Shown here piece by piece: positions 32,166 to 45,200 of a DNA stretch of 64,000 bases. The number at the start of each line of letters is the position of its first letter. The stretch's first letter is position 1. The stretch is from the NCBI RefSeq assembly GCF_902459465.1, contig NC_047076.1, positions 11,478,146 to 11,542,145 of the forward strand. Direction: 5' to 3'. A program made the position numbers and the translations under genes. Source of the stretch: Asterias rubens (taxonomy: Eukaryota > Echinodermata > Asteroidea > Forcipulatida > Asteriidae). The notes beneath the pieces are model-generated. The model was not told the DNA's origin and searched no databases. It worked only from the letters and a program-made list of their open reading frames with translations.

Positions 32166-32254
32166 AGATGTCCACATTGATCCATCGTCTCCTCTGTAGG
32201 AAAGAAAGTTTCCTTCGCATGGTTTTCTTCTACATGATTTAATAATTTGACCTT

Positions 32255-32480
32255 TTAAAGACAGTGGACACTATGTCAAAGACAAGTCTTCACACTTGGT
32301 GTATCTCATCATATACAAAAAATAACAAACTTGAGCTCAATCGGTCATCGAAGTTGCGAGATAATAATTAAAGAAAAAAACACCCTTGTCACAAAAAGTT
32401 GTGTGCGTTTAGATGGTTGATTTCGAGACTTGAGGTCTCGAAATCAAATTCGTGGAAAATTACTTCTTTCTAGAAAACTA
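32255..32480 (+). mobile_element. T1 element, left half only
   Basis: TTAAAGACAGTGGACACTAT through the inner hairpin, then truncated near TTCTAGAAAACTATC. Confidence 0.75.
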
Positions 32481-33170
32481 TCATGTTATGGTTTTCGAGT
32501 GACGTCCGAGGTCACATCGTCTATAGCTTCGGAACTGCTCGCTCCCATTCGGTAATACTCGGCCATGAAATCGTCTATCATCAAATGCTTCTTGTTTTGA
32601 GAACACATAATAAGTTTACGCAAACAAAATGCATAATCAATGTATGTATAGTATGTGAGAAACTCATGCAACATTTTAATAAATACCAATAGTACAACAA
32701 TAACAACTAAATCAACGCTTTGCAACTCTAAAAGCTGTAAAACAAAACCCAGAACACAACCAATTCGTCCCTGTTTACGTTTTACACAAGATTCCCAAAC
32801 CTGCAAAAACCCTGTCCAGCAGAATTTCTTAAACCATTCCCGTTGTGTTACTGATTTTCATAGTATAACCCTCCTACTATAGTTCCCCTTAAAACTCTTA
32901 AGTAATTACCCCACTTTAACAAGAACTCTATTTGAAAATAAGTGCATCCAAATCTGAATTCGACCTTGGAGATCCCCTTTAAGTCCAAAACACTAAGACT
33001 TTTCCTACGGAGCTCTTGAAGTGCCATCCTATTTGTAAAGATCCTAATTTTATTAACCTTGAGATATGGTGATGAAGAATGAATGACATCCCATTCTTAT
33101 GATAAATTATTTTGAAATCAAACATCTTGAAGATACGATGTCGCCTTCCAAAGGTAATTTAGTACATAAC
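32481..33170. other. No gene seen; candidate C1GALT1 poly(A) site
   Basis: AATAAA at 32678 on the + strand, 0.8 kb past the C1GALT1 stop, is a possible poly(A) signal. A 106-codon - strand frame (32486-32806) has no motif. Confidence 0.35.
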
Positions 33171-33555
33171 TTAAAGGCAGTGGACACTATTGGTAATTAC
33201 TCAAAATATGATTGCCATAAAACCTTACTTGGTAATGAGTAATGGGGAGAGGTTGATGGTATAAAACATTGTGAGAAACGGCTCACTCTGAAGTGCCATA
33301 GTTTTCGAGAAAGAAGTAAATTTCCACGAATTTGATTTCGAGACCTCAGATTTATAACTTGAGGTCTCGAAATCAACCATCTAAACGCACACAACTTCGT
33401 GTGACAAGGGTTATTTTTCTTTCATTATTATCTCGCAACTTCAATGACCGATTGAGCTCAAATTTTCACAGGTTTGTTATTTTATGCATATGTTGAGACA
33501 CACTAACTGTGAAGGCTGGTCTTTGACACTGACAAATAGTGTACACTGCCTTTAA
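33171..33555 (-). mobile_element. T1 element, full length
   Basis: TTAA at both ends and both terminal repeats intact (GGCAGTGGACACTATTGG and GTACACTGCCT). Confidence 0.87.
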
Positions 33556-34570
33556 AAATTGTGTGGATGCCACTTTAAGAGCTCCGAACAATGCAGATTC
33601 CATAGGGGTTTCTGTTAGAAAGGTGAAGATAAGCTCTAATGTAGTTTAATAAGGCCTTTACAGTATTAACACTGTCAGTGAAAAGAACATGAAACTGTAA
33701 CACAATAATTTGTGGGGAAAAAAGAGAAAAAAAGGTAAAGTAAAAAAATAAATAAAATAATATTGAAGTAATTATTTTTGCATGTATTGTTTCCCACTGC
33801 ATGCAATATACTGTGTATATTGACATAAATATAAAGTACAAAGACTTTGTTTTATATACGTTTGTATTATTTTAACTCTGCTCAAAACTGTCACTTGATT
33901 GTTTGTATATGGCCCTCATACCTGTAGAAATAGAACTAAACAATGCAACAGATCTCCAAGAATGGCAACCATGTTAAAATATCCACATTAGGTGTGAAAC
34001 AATTGCTTTCCCATATCACATGACCCTTCCTAAGTTAATCATTGTATTCTTGCATAGAGAAAGCCAATAATGTGCACCATAATTTAAAAAAAAAAAACTA
34101 TCCTTGTCAAAAAATAACTAAGGACCCTTGTTACTAGATCTACGAGAAGGGCAACCATGTTAAAATATCCACAACATTGTGTGTGGATTGACAACGATTT
34201 CGTATGAGCGGCCTTCTGTATAACAAATTATAGAAACTTCAATATAAAATAAAACAGAAATATTTTTAAGTGAAGAATACATGAATGTGTACTTTTTATT
34301 TTGAGCAGCAAAGTCGATTTGGGTAAATCAGTGATTTGGGTAAATTTCTAGAGTTTAAAAAATGTATAGAATTTGTGCTTAAAATGCTTAATCAATGTTT
34401 GTTTGTTTTCTGCAGTGAAGGTATACTGATTTTTTTCAGGCCCTAAAAGCATACTTTACTTAAAATTTTACCCTAAAATATTTCAGACTTTGAGACACGA
34501 TCTCAAGAATTGCAGTTAATCTTCAGTTTCGACCATAAAAACTGAGATTTTATTTTAGGCCTAGCATTTA
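33556..34570. other. No gene seen
   Basis: AT-rich intergenic DNA. AGGGCAACCATGTTAAAATA near 34147 and a similar AATGGCAACCATGTTAAAAT near 33961 form a direct repeat pair. Confidence 0.45.
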
Positions 34571-35320
34571 AGGAATGGAGATTTTACTGAAGGATTGACC
34601 CCCAAAAATTGGGACTTTACTGGAAGTGAATGCTTGACTAAAAGGATTTGAGACTTAACTGAAGGCTTGGCCAATAGGATTTGAGACTTTACTGAAGGCT
34701 TGACAATACGGACTTGAGACTTTACTGAAGGCTTGGTCAATAGGATTTGAGACTTAACAGAACGATTGACCATATGGATTTGAAACCTTCCTGAAGGATT
34801 GACCATAAGGATTTGAGACTTTACTGAAGACTTGACAACAAGAATTTTGGACTTTACTGACAGCTTGACCAATAGGATTTGAGACTTTACTGAAGGATTG
34901 ACCATTAGGATTTTGGACTTTACTGAAAGCTTGACCAATAGGATTTGAGACTTTAATGAAGGATTGACCATTAGGATTTTGGACTTTACTGAAAGCTTGA
35001 CCAATAGGATTTGAGACTTTAATGAAGGCTTGACCATAAGGATTTGAGACTTAACTGAAGGATTGACAATAAGGATTTGAGACCTACGCTTGACCGTAAG
35101 AACGCGAGACTTGACTAGAGGAAGCTTGACCACAGTTATTTTACTAGAGGCTTAACCGTTACTATATTGAAGGATTGACCATAGTTATTTGAGACTACAT
35201 GTACATGTATATTTGAGACTATACGGTTAGAATACCATACCTAATGAATGCTTGACCAAAGGATTGAACTGACTACACTAGAAGTTTGACCAGAACAATT
35301 TGAGAGTATGACCCCAAACT
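34571..35320. repeat. 33-bp minisatellite
   Basis: Unit TGAAGGCTTGACCAATAGGA followed by TTTGAGACTTTAC, over 20 copies, degenerate at the right. The - strand frame is open for 190 codons as an 11-residue repeat (SVKSQILLVKP) because the unit is a multiple of 3. No splice sites, homologue or start context was seen. Confidence 0.85.
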
Positions 35321-35499
35321 TAAAATTACATGCATGCTTAAATACAACTGAACATAACCTGTGAAATTACGAACAGCAGTGTCAAAATTCATAGTTCTAC
35401 TTTGTAGAAAACTATCTTATAAGAATTATAACAATGATTAGGTTTTCACAGAATAATTTCTTATAGGCAGAACATTTCTTAGCTACAAAGAAAACTTGT

Positions 35500-35885
35500 T
35501 TAAAGACACTGGACACTATTGGTAATTGTCACAGACCAGTCTTCTCACTTGGTGTGTCTCAACAAATACACAAAATAGCAAACCTGTGAAAATTTGTGTT
35601 CATTTGGTCGTTGAATTAGCGAGATAATAACGAAAGAAAAAACACCCTCGTCACACGAAGTTGTGTGCTTTCAGATGCTTGATTTCGAGACCTCAAATTC
35701 TAAACTTGAGGTTTCGAAATCAAATTCGTGGAAATTTACTTCTTTCTCAAAAACTACGCCACTTCAGAGGGAGCTGTTTCTCACAATGTTTTACACCATC
35801 AACCTCTCCCCATTACTCGTAATCAAGAAAGGTTTTATGCTAATAATTATTTTGAGTAATTACCAATAGTGTCCACTGCCTTTAA
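35500..35885 (+). mobile_element. T1 element, full length
   Basis: TTAAAGACACTGGACACTAT to AATAGTGTCCACTGCCTTTAA-type end; lies about 220 bp past the MINDY3 stop. Confidence 0.87.
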
Positions 35886-36108
35886 GCAGTTGGCTTCGAA
35901 GGACACAACAGCAGGTAAACATCTTATTTGCAACACACAGCGGTGGGTTTAAAGGCTGGTATTTGAGTTTCTGTGAGTGTTGGTGGCGTATATATCAACA
36001 GTGGTCTTGTGGACTTTCCTAAAACATTTTAGCCCTGAGCAGGTTTTTTCTTTCTCGAAAGCAAACTGGTTAATAGCAGTTGGATGGAATTGGCACCTGA
36101 TTAAAATC

Positions 36109-36258
36109 TCAGATAATTGATGGGTTTGCGTTGTCTTTCCAGTCAACCTCGCAGGTGGGCCATTTGGTTCTTAGACAGCATTTGATGGGGGTTGCGTCAC
36201 TCAAACACGTCAAGTCACTAGGATCGGGTATGGAGGCTCTCCCCTCAATGTACGCAAC
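36109..36258 (-). CDS. MINDY3: MINDY3 exon 12 (C-terminus)
   Basis: VAYIEGRASIPDPSD, then DATPIKCCLRTKWPT and a TGA stop, matching VMYVEGTA and DDTPIKRCLQTKWPY at the family C-terminus. Acceptor TTTCAG. I found no clear AATAAA in the roughly 220 bp between the stop and the next repeat. Confidence 0.9.
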   Translation of the reverse strand, partial: VAYIEGRASIPDPSDLTCLSDATPIKCCLRTKWPTCEVDWKDNANPSII

Positions 36259-39200
36259 CTGAAAAATATATTGAATAACAAATAATATATATAGAGTAAA
36301 TAATAAATGTATAGTAACGAAGGTTAGAATATTGTTTGGTGAAGATGAATGGCAATTCAAACATTCAGTTAGAAGCCTAAAGCAACTTTTTATAGTATAG
36401 AACATTTTGAGAACAAATAAATTCACTTCAAATGGAGTTGTGTAAAAAGACATCAGCTCTTACGCCCCATACTCTCAAAATGTAAAATAGTGAAAAACAC
36501 CACTCTTTACATTTCGGCATATAAATATTACAACCACATTATCTCGGTCATGTACTACTAGGACCTTGGACAGTTTCCAGGCTCTGATTGGTGAAAAACC
36601 TGATCACACGAGGAAATGGGTGATTAAGGACACTAGTGGATAAATGGCCCTTAAACCAGCATACATTGTGTACAACTAGTTTGTGCTTTGCGCTGTATCG
36701 CATGCTTATTCATATTATGCTAGGAGTCCACTGGGCCAGCACCAGTTGGTGCCAGTTTGCGGCAATCCAATTTATTGTGGCGCCTAGTGTCGCCAATAAG
36801 GTGCCTAGTGGCGTGTAGTGGCTCAAACTGCCCCCCAACTGGCTCGTGGTGGCCCGTAACGGCACCAAATTTGAGTGTGGCGGCAAGAAAATTTCAAAAT
36901 GTTTGAAATTTTCGTCGCGCCACTTGCATCGAGCAATCAGCGCCAAGTGTTCGCCCTTTGGCGCAAACAATCCGCCTATTGGAATCCACTGGTATGTTGC
37001 GCCACTGAGATTTTGTGCCACATGGCGCCACTTGTCGCCGAGTGGCACCTTGTTTGCGCCACTACGCGCCAAATAATTCCAACAGAGGCGGATAGCCCGC
37101 CAAAGCGGGCCAAATGGCACCCGATTGGTGACTACTTCGCGCCAAATGCCACCTGGTTGCCCGCAATTCGGCGCCACTTGCCGCCTATAAAAGCAGGGCG
37201 GCTTCGCAGGACTTTCTCATACAACTTTCAAGATTCGACTTGACAACGGCTCCACGCAGTTTTTCCTTCACAATTTCTACAAGATTTCACACAATTTTCA
37301 ACGAAGATGCAGCTGAGGAGGGTCTGAACCAGGGAGCCGTCGGCAAATAGCGCCAAGCGGCGGCAAGTTCAAACCAATATGGCGACCTTTGGCACAAACT
37401 AATCACCAAGTGGCGCAAAGTAGCCGTCTATTGGCACGAATGGCACCAACAGGGTGAATTTTGGAATCAAATGGCAGTGTAATGGCGCGAACTGGCGCAA
37501 ACTGGCGCAACATTTTGGAGCAAGCCGGGTGGCATTTGGCGCACGCCATATGGCACTCAGTTTATTCCACTTGGCGACACATGCTGAGCGGCAGTAATTC
37601 GGCGCCACACCGAGCCACTACGCGCCAATCACATAATCTTTGGCGCGCACTGGCACCAACTGGTGCTGGCCAATGGACTCCTAGCATCAGTTTAATTGGC
37701 ACTTCTCGCACATGCGCGCTGGAAAATGTATCAATGCATAACGCAACAAGCGACATGGATGCGCACGTTTTTACAAACAAAGAATATTTTTAGTCAAATC
37801 TTTTGCCCCAGTGATAGCATTGAACAGATCATTATTTTTAAAAAGTCACTGGTCTCATGGTATCAGTGATGTGTTAAACGCACGAAAGAGTCAGATACCA
37901 TCGACAGATAAAATATGACCCCTGAACCTGTCTGGAATGTATTGCCAAGGAAAAGTCAAACAATTTTGACAATGTTTAATATTTTTATTAAGGGTTTATT
38001 CTTTGGCCAACTCGGGTTGAATTACAGGAAAATGTACAGATAATACACATGTCAAAGTGACGACAAAATTACACGATACATACCTGTCTATTTGGACAAG
38101 ATCTTTTCAATCCATTGTAGTGATAGATAGTAAAATATTCTGGAATAGTCCGCTCAGGCTGCAGAAGACAAGAATGGTCACAAATTTATACACATATACA
38201 TTTAAAAAGAGAAGAATAATCTATGCTTTAAAGGCACTGGACACTATTGGTAATTGTCAAAGACCAATCTTCTCACTTGGTGTATCTCAACATATGCATA
38301 AAACAACAAACCTGTGAAAATTTGAGCTCAATTGGTCTTTGAAGTAACGAGAGAGAGAATAATGGCAGAAAAAACACCCTTGTCGCATCCACAAGTTGTG
38401 TGCTTTCAGATGCTTGAATTTGAGACGTCAGCTGAGGTCTCAAAATCAATTCATGATATGTATTTTAGTGAAAAATTACTTCTTTCTCAAAAACTATGTT
38501 AATTCAGAGGGAGCTATTTCTCACAATAATTTATACTATCAACAGCTCTCCGTGTTGCTCGTTACCAAGTAAGGTTTGATGCTAATAACTAATTTTAATA
38601 ATTACCAATAGTGTCCAGGGCCAATGCTGTCAAGGCCCTATGTTGATACCTTGTTTGGTCAATAAGTGGTGATAGTAGAAACACCAAGAGATGTGAAAGA
38701 ATGAAACTGAGAAAGAGGAGTTTTGAAGTCCAGTTGTTTAGTGAGTGTACATTGGCACATCTTCTTTCAATTATAATTTTAACCCCTTTTCGATGTAATT
38801 TATCTAGTGTATTAAAGGCAGTGGACACTACTGGTAATTACTCAAAATAATTATTAGGACAAAACCTTTCTTGGTGACGAGTAATGGGGAGTGAATGATA
38901 GTTTAAAACCTTGTGAGAAACGGCTCCCTCTGAAGTAATGTAGTTTTCGAGAAAGAGGTAATTTCCACTAATTTAATTTCGAGACCTCAAGTTTAGAATT
39001 TGAGGTCTCGAAATCTAGCATCTGAAAGCAGACAACTTCGTGTGACAAGGGTGTTTTTTTCTTTCATTATTATCTCGCAACTTTAATGACCGCTTGAGCT
39101 CAAATTTTCACAGGTTTATTATTTTGTGCATATGTTGAGATATGAGAAGGCTAGTCTTTGACAATTACCAATAGTGTCCAGTGTCTTAAAGCACTGTATA

Positions 39201-42200
39201 CTCCGTACTTTCCCAAGGTCTGTGAAAGCATAAGTCACATGCAAATCACTAGGGTGGGATTTGAACCCACAACCTTTGCTAAGCTAGACACAATGTCTTA
39301 CCACTCGAACACCGAGCTAAACTGGTGGCTAGAGGCAATTTGAATCGTTAGCAGCGAGCCCCACAACAAATTTATTTCCGGGGAATAAAAAAACACAATA
39401 ATAACGAGTCTTTAGATAATTCATTCTACAAAACGTATCAATGCGCTTTTATATTAGTACCCTGGTCATTAGAGACGACAGGTGTAAGTTGTCAGATGAA
39501 AAGGATGTTTTTATTCTTGCCTCTTCCCTTAACGAAGCAAATCCCATACTGTGTAACACCTCAAAATTTTCTCTCAAAATCAGACAATTATTATAAGGAT
39601 GCAAATCATACAGAGTCACTGGAATTGGTTCTCTAACACTCACTTTATTTGGGAAGAATTCTGTCATGAAGGAGTTGAGAAGAATAACACCAAAGTCATC
39701 TGGGTCCAGACGCTGTTTGACAAAGTCAATACTGTAAAAACCAAACAAAAAACAAAACCATTTAAGGCAAGGCATAAAGTTGGATTGTTTAAGGCAGTGG
39801 ACACTATTGGTAATTGTCAAATACTAGTCTTCACAGTTGGTGTTCCTCAACATATTAAAATAACAAACCTGTGAAAATTTGAGCTCAATCGGTCGTCGGA
39901 GTTGTGAGATAATAATGAAAGAAAAAACACCCTTTTCATATGAAGTTGTGTGCTTTCTGATGCTTGATTTCGAGACCTCAAATTCTACACTTGAGGTCTC
40001 GAAATCAAAGTCGTGGAAAATTACTTCTTTCTCGAAAACTATGTCACTTCAGAGGGAGCTGTTTCTCACAATGTATTGTACTATCAACCTCTCCCCATTA
40101 CTCATAATCCAGAAAGGTTTTATGATGATAATTATTTTGAGTAATTAGTGAACACTGCCTTTAAACCATGTGTAATAAAAATAATAATAACGGTATTTAT
40201 ACAGTGCCTCTAACAAAGATCAAAGCACTGTGCCATTGAATTGAATGGTTTATTCGTCAAGTATATAAAAATACAGGAAATTAAATCCTTTTGTACAGCA
40301 ATATGTAAAATATTAAAATGTAAAATTGCACAAGTTATACAAACATTAAACAAGAAAGAGTAGTGGACCCCTCCCCCAAACTAAAAGCAAAATCACACAT
40401 CTTGGTGCTATCATATAGACTTGAATGACAAATTCCATTGTACGACGATAAACTAGGACGAATACAGAAAAAAAAGATGAATTTCACAAACATTAAACGA
40501 GAGCTGTACAAAAAGGTGGTTGCCGCGGTGCAGCGCCCTAAAACCCCTACAGGTTTATCCAAATAAATCCACTGTTTAGAAAAGGAATAACAGCGGGTTA
40601 ACAGGTGTTAGTTGTCAGATGAAAAGGAAGTGTCGTGGCCGAGCGGTTAAGAGCACCGAATTCAAACTCCGGTGTTTCTGATCAGCAGAGAGAGGGTTCA
40701 AATCCCCAGCCGTGACACTTTAAGCAAGACACTTGACCATTGCTTCGTCCTTCGGATGGTATGAAAAGCCATTGGTCCCATGTCTTGTGTAACGCATGTA
40801 AAACAACACAGTGCACTTATCGAAAAAAGACGGGGTTCGCCCCAGTGTTCCTTGCTGTGGCTGCTTAATGCGCCGTAGCACCTTGTAAACCCTTAAGAGG
40901 TGCTACATAATTGGGTCTCAAAATTCATCACTGCAATAACCTATCTTTCTGAAAGTTTGTATATATACTGCGCGCCTTGAGTACCTATTTTGGTAGACAC
41001 GTGCGCTACATGTACAGTATATAAGACTTTGATATTTTAATTATTCATACATTCTTATTCTATCCTCTTTCTTTTAAGGCAGTGGACACTATTGGTAATT
41101 TCTCAAAATAATTAATAGCATAAAACCTTACTTGGTAACTAGTAATGGGGAGAGGTTGATAGTATAAAACATTGTGAGAAACCGCTCCCTCTGAAGCAAT
41201 GTAGTTTTCGAGAAAGAAGTAATTTTCCACGAACTTGTTTTCGGGACCTCAGAATTAGATTTTGAGGTCTCGAAATCAAGCATCTGAAAGCATACAACTT
41301 CGTATGACAAGGCTGTTTTTTCTTTCACTATTATCTCGCAACCTCGACGACCGATTGAGCTCAAATTTTCACAGCTTCGTTATTTTATGCATATGTTGAG
41401 ATACACCAACTTTGAAGAGTAGTCTTTGACAATTACCAATAGTGTCCACTGTCTTTAATTGAGCTATCACATTGTTCAAACTTCATAAATGACTTACTAT
41501 TCTGGTATGGTGGCAAGTTCAAGGGCGTCCAATACCTCTTTCAGCATGATAGTTGTGATGAAGCCGCTACACTCTGTGTCATACATACTAAATATCCTAT
41601 GTGCTTTCTCCCACTCAGTTTCCTCCGCAACTAAAGAGGCCTCCTAAAAAAGTGGAGTTAAAACCAACCAATAATTTAGTATTGTTTGAAGCTTTGCATG
41701 GTGTGGAGAAATAGGAAGAAACTATCAATAAAATAATAGTAAACTTGCGGGTACAACCGTGTGTACATCTCTATTGTGTTGGCTCTGGGGGGGGCCGGTT
41801 TGGTCATTATGTTTGGAACAGTATACTCCGCTTTTCCTGAAGACGAGCAGAGTATACTGTTGGAAACGTCGAGACCAAACCGGCTCTTCTCAGAGCCAAC
41901 ATTCACATAAAAGAGATTCACACATGGTCTACCAGCAAGTTTACTATTTATTTATAAATTCTTCCTACATCCAATAATTGATTACAAATGCAACTGAAAT
42001 ATGTACAACAAATGCATAAAAAGGGGGATTTTTTTTCATCATAAATGTTATCATTAAACCAAAAACGAATACTTCTCGTTTAGAAATTGGGATACCTGCA
42101 TGAATAAATTACAGAGCTGGCAAAATTTGCAGCAAGTAGATTTTGTACAACATTAAAAAAAAAGTTTCCTCTTGGTTGTTCTCCAGCGGTGCAAAAGATC

Positions 42201-45200
42201 AAGAAAGTTAAGAGGAAATATACTTAAATGTTTTCGAAAAAAAGAATGAGTCTTCATTGTTGTTTTAAAGTGTCTATTGTCTGGATGGCTTTGATGTTGG
42301 AATAAGGTAGACCATTCCACAACTTCCCTGCAGCTACCTCGAAAGAACGGGATCCCCATGAATTATTTCCATGTTCCATCGGCCAAAGAAAAAGCTTGTC
42401 CGAGGCCGTTACTGTGATGGTACTATCAGAGTCATCAAAATAAAGCAATCTTTCCGTGTTCTGACGAACACATTTGGATAGGCCTGGGCGAATAATTTGA
42501 ATATCCGGTTAATGGCGAATAGCTGTTCCTACCAAAACCGCCAATACTGTTTTTGACCTAACTTGATATCCGCAAGGGGCGTGGATACCTATAAATAAAC
42601 CGGATAGTCCTCTTATTACAACCAAGAGAGCGGATTCCTATTTATCATTAGACCAAGCGCCAATCAAACTCTTTGTGGATAATGTCGCTATTATTATTAT
42701 TATAGGGGCCTACGTGCTTACCTGAGTAAACAATACTGTAAGGTGTGTCTCACTCCCTAACACCCAAATAGGTTGCCTTGGGTTCTTTAAGAAAGATCCA
42801 ACCTATTCAAAAGGAAATACACAAAATCTGTCAAAATAATAATCATACTTCCGGATGTCTTATACATGTAATAAATAGCATTTTGTTTGCACCAAATAGG
42901 CATCTCAAAGCTTTCTGTACATTTCCCTGCAAGACCAGTATTCTCACTTGGTGTATCTTGACATATGAACAAATTAACAAACCCATACAAATCTGAACCC
43001 CCAAAAGGTCATCGAAGCTGTGAGAGAATAATTAAAGAAAAACACCCTTGCCACACAAAGTCGTGTGCTTTCAGATGCTTGATTTAGAGACCTCAGCTGA
43101 GGTCTCAAATTCAGTTCAAATATTTTACTGAGAAATTACTTCTTTCTCAAAAACTATGTTACTTCAGAGGGAGCCATTTCTCACAATGTTTTATACTATC
43201 AACAGCTCTCCATTGCTCATTACCAAGTAAGTTTTTATGCTAACAATTATTTTGAATAATTACCAATAGGGTCCAGTGCCTTTAACATCTGATTGTCCTA
43301 GAATAAACTTAACAAGGTTCAAGTCGCAGCGAGGCATCTTAGAATACAAACTCACCTCACAATATCTTAAGTTTTCTAGAAGCGTTAGGAACCCGACGTT
43401 TGTCTGCCTGGTGATTCCCCTCATTTCTGCAAAGAAATTCAAAAGGGATGTTTGTAAAAAAAAAAAAAAATCATGTGTTGCAGGGGCGAGTGTCTGAAAC
43501 AGAGATGTATATATCAGGGGTGGATTTCACAAAGAGTTTGGTCTAGTCCTTACTTAGGACTAATCTTATGAGATATCCAAAACTTAAAGCCATTGGACAC
43601 TTTCGGTAAACAGTGTTGTCCAAAGGCCCACACTTCGTTTATCTGAAATTATATAAAAAATAACAAACCTGTGAAAATTTAGGCGCAATTGGTCATCGGA
43701 GTCGGGAGAAAATAACGGGGAAAACTCACCCTTCATCCGCACGTTTCGCCGTGTCATGACATGTGTTTAAATAAATACGTAATTCTCGATATTGAGAATT
43801 GTAATTGTTTTCTCAAAAAGTAAAGCATTTCATGGAATTATATTTCAAGAGAAGTCTTTCACTATTACCTTCTGTAAACCCTGTAAGTAATTTGTAAATC
43901 TGTGAACTTTTATTTTCTTTTCTGTTCCGAAAGTGTATCACAGCTTTAAGGCTAGTCCTAAAGTTAGGACTAGTAACCCGTCCTAACTCGAGATAAGACT
44001 AGTCCTTACTCTTTGTGAAACCCACCCCAGGAGGTATAATTAAGTTATTTCATTTCCACTTTTTGGTAGGCCCTTAAAGACACTGAACACTATTGGTAAT
44101 TGTCAAAAACCAGTCATCTCACTTTGTGTATCCCAACATATGCACAAAATAACAAACCTGTAAACAATTTAAGCTCGATTGGTCGTCGGAGTTGCGAGAT
44201 AACTATGAAAGAAAAACACCCTTCTCACACAAACTTGTGTGCTTTCAGATGCTTGATTTTGAGACCTCAAATTCTAACCTTGAGGTCTCGGAATCAAATT
44301 CGTGGAAAATTACTTCTTTCTCGAAAACTATGTCACTTCAGAGGGAGCCGTTTCTCACAAAGCTCTATACTATCAACCTCTCCCCATTACTTGTTACCAA
44401 ATGAGGTTTTATGTTGATAATTATTTTGAGTAATTACCAATAGTGTCCACTGCCTTTGAGTTATAGATTCCAATGAGCATTTGGGAAAAGTATTCCCAAA
44501 GTTAGAGAAGAAGATCAAGAGCATGATTTGTCCTTTGAAAGGTTTGTTAATTTGAGAGCAAATGTTATGAAAGTACGTACATGTAGCTTCATCCTTAGAC
44601 ACATTTTATTTTTATTTATTTTTTTTTGGGGGGGGGGGGGTTGATTTTAAATTTATTTCCCTTGTCTTTTATTGTTTATTCTATTTTATAATTTAATGTA
44701 GGCTTTTGCTTTTAAAATTTATTTTAAATATATTTTCACAGTCGTTCATGGTGGTCTGTTTCTGTTCCCTATTTTATTTTATTTAATCTTCAATGTATGC
44801 TTTAATTTTCTTTCCTAAGTTGATTCTATTTTAATTGTTAACTTTGTACATATCAGATTGTATTTATATATGCTTTTTTATTGTTTTTTATCCTTTCCTG
44901 TAAATGGCGACTCGTCCGCTGTTGCTTTGGTCAATAAAATATATAAGTATATATAGTTGCAATTGAAGACCTACTCTATTCCAAATTCATTTTAATTAGG
45001 CACGCTTTTGATCCTTATCTTTGTATCAATTTGTTGTTTTGGTTTCTTTTCCTCCCCAGCGCCTCGGATTAGCTTTTTAGAAAGATGGTGCTAGTATATT
45101 AATGCTTATTATTAGGTTTCAAAAAGTTATGTATACATGGTTTGAAAGATCCGGGCAACAAAGAACATGACCTGAGAAGCCGTAGTGTAAAGAGTCAAGA

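Noticed and set aside
39449..39643. Continuation of MINDY3 exon 10 beyond the GTGAGT donor
   Set aside because: Exon 11 at 38084-38158 continues the family alignment exactly; the extension does not align.
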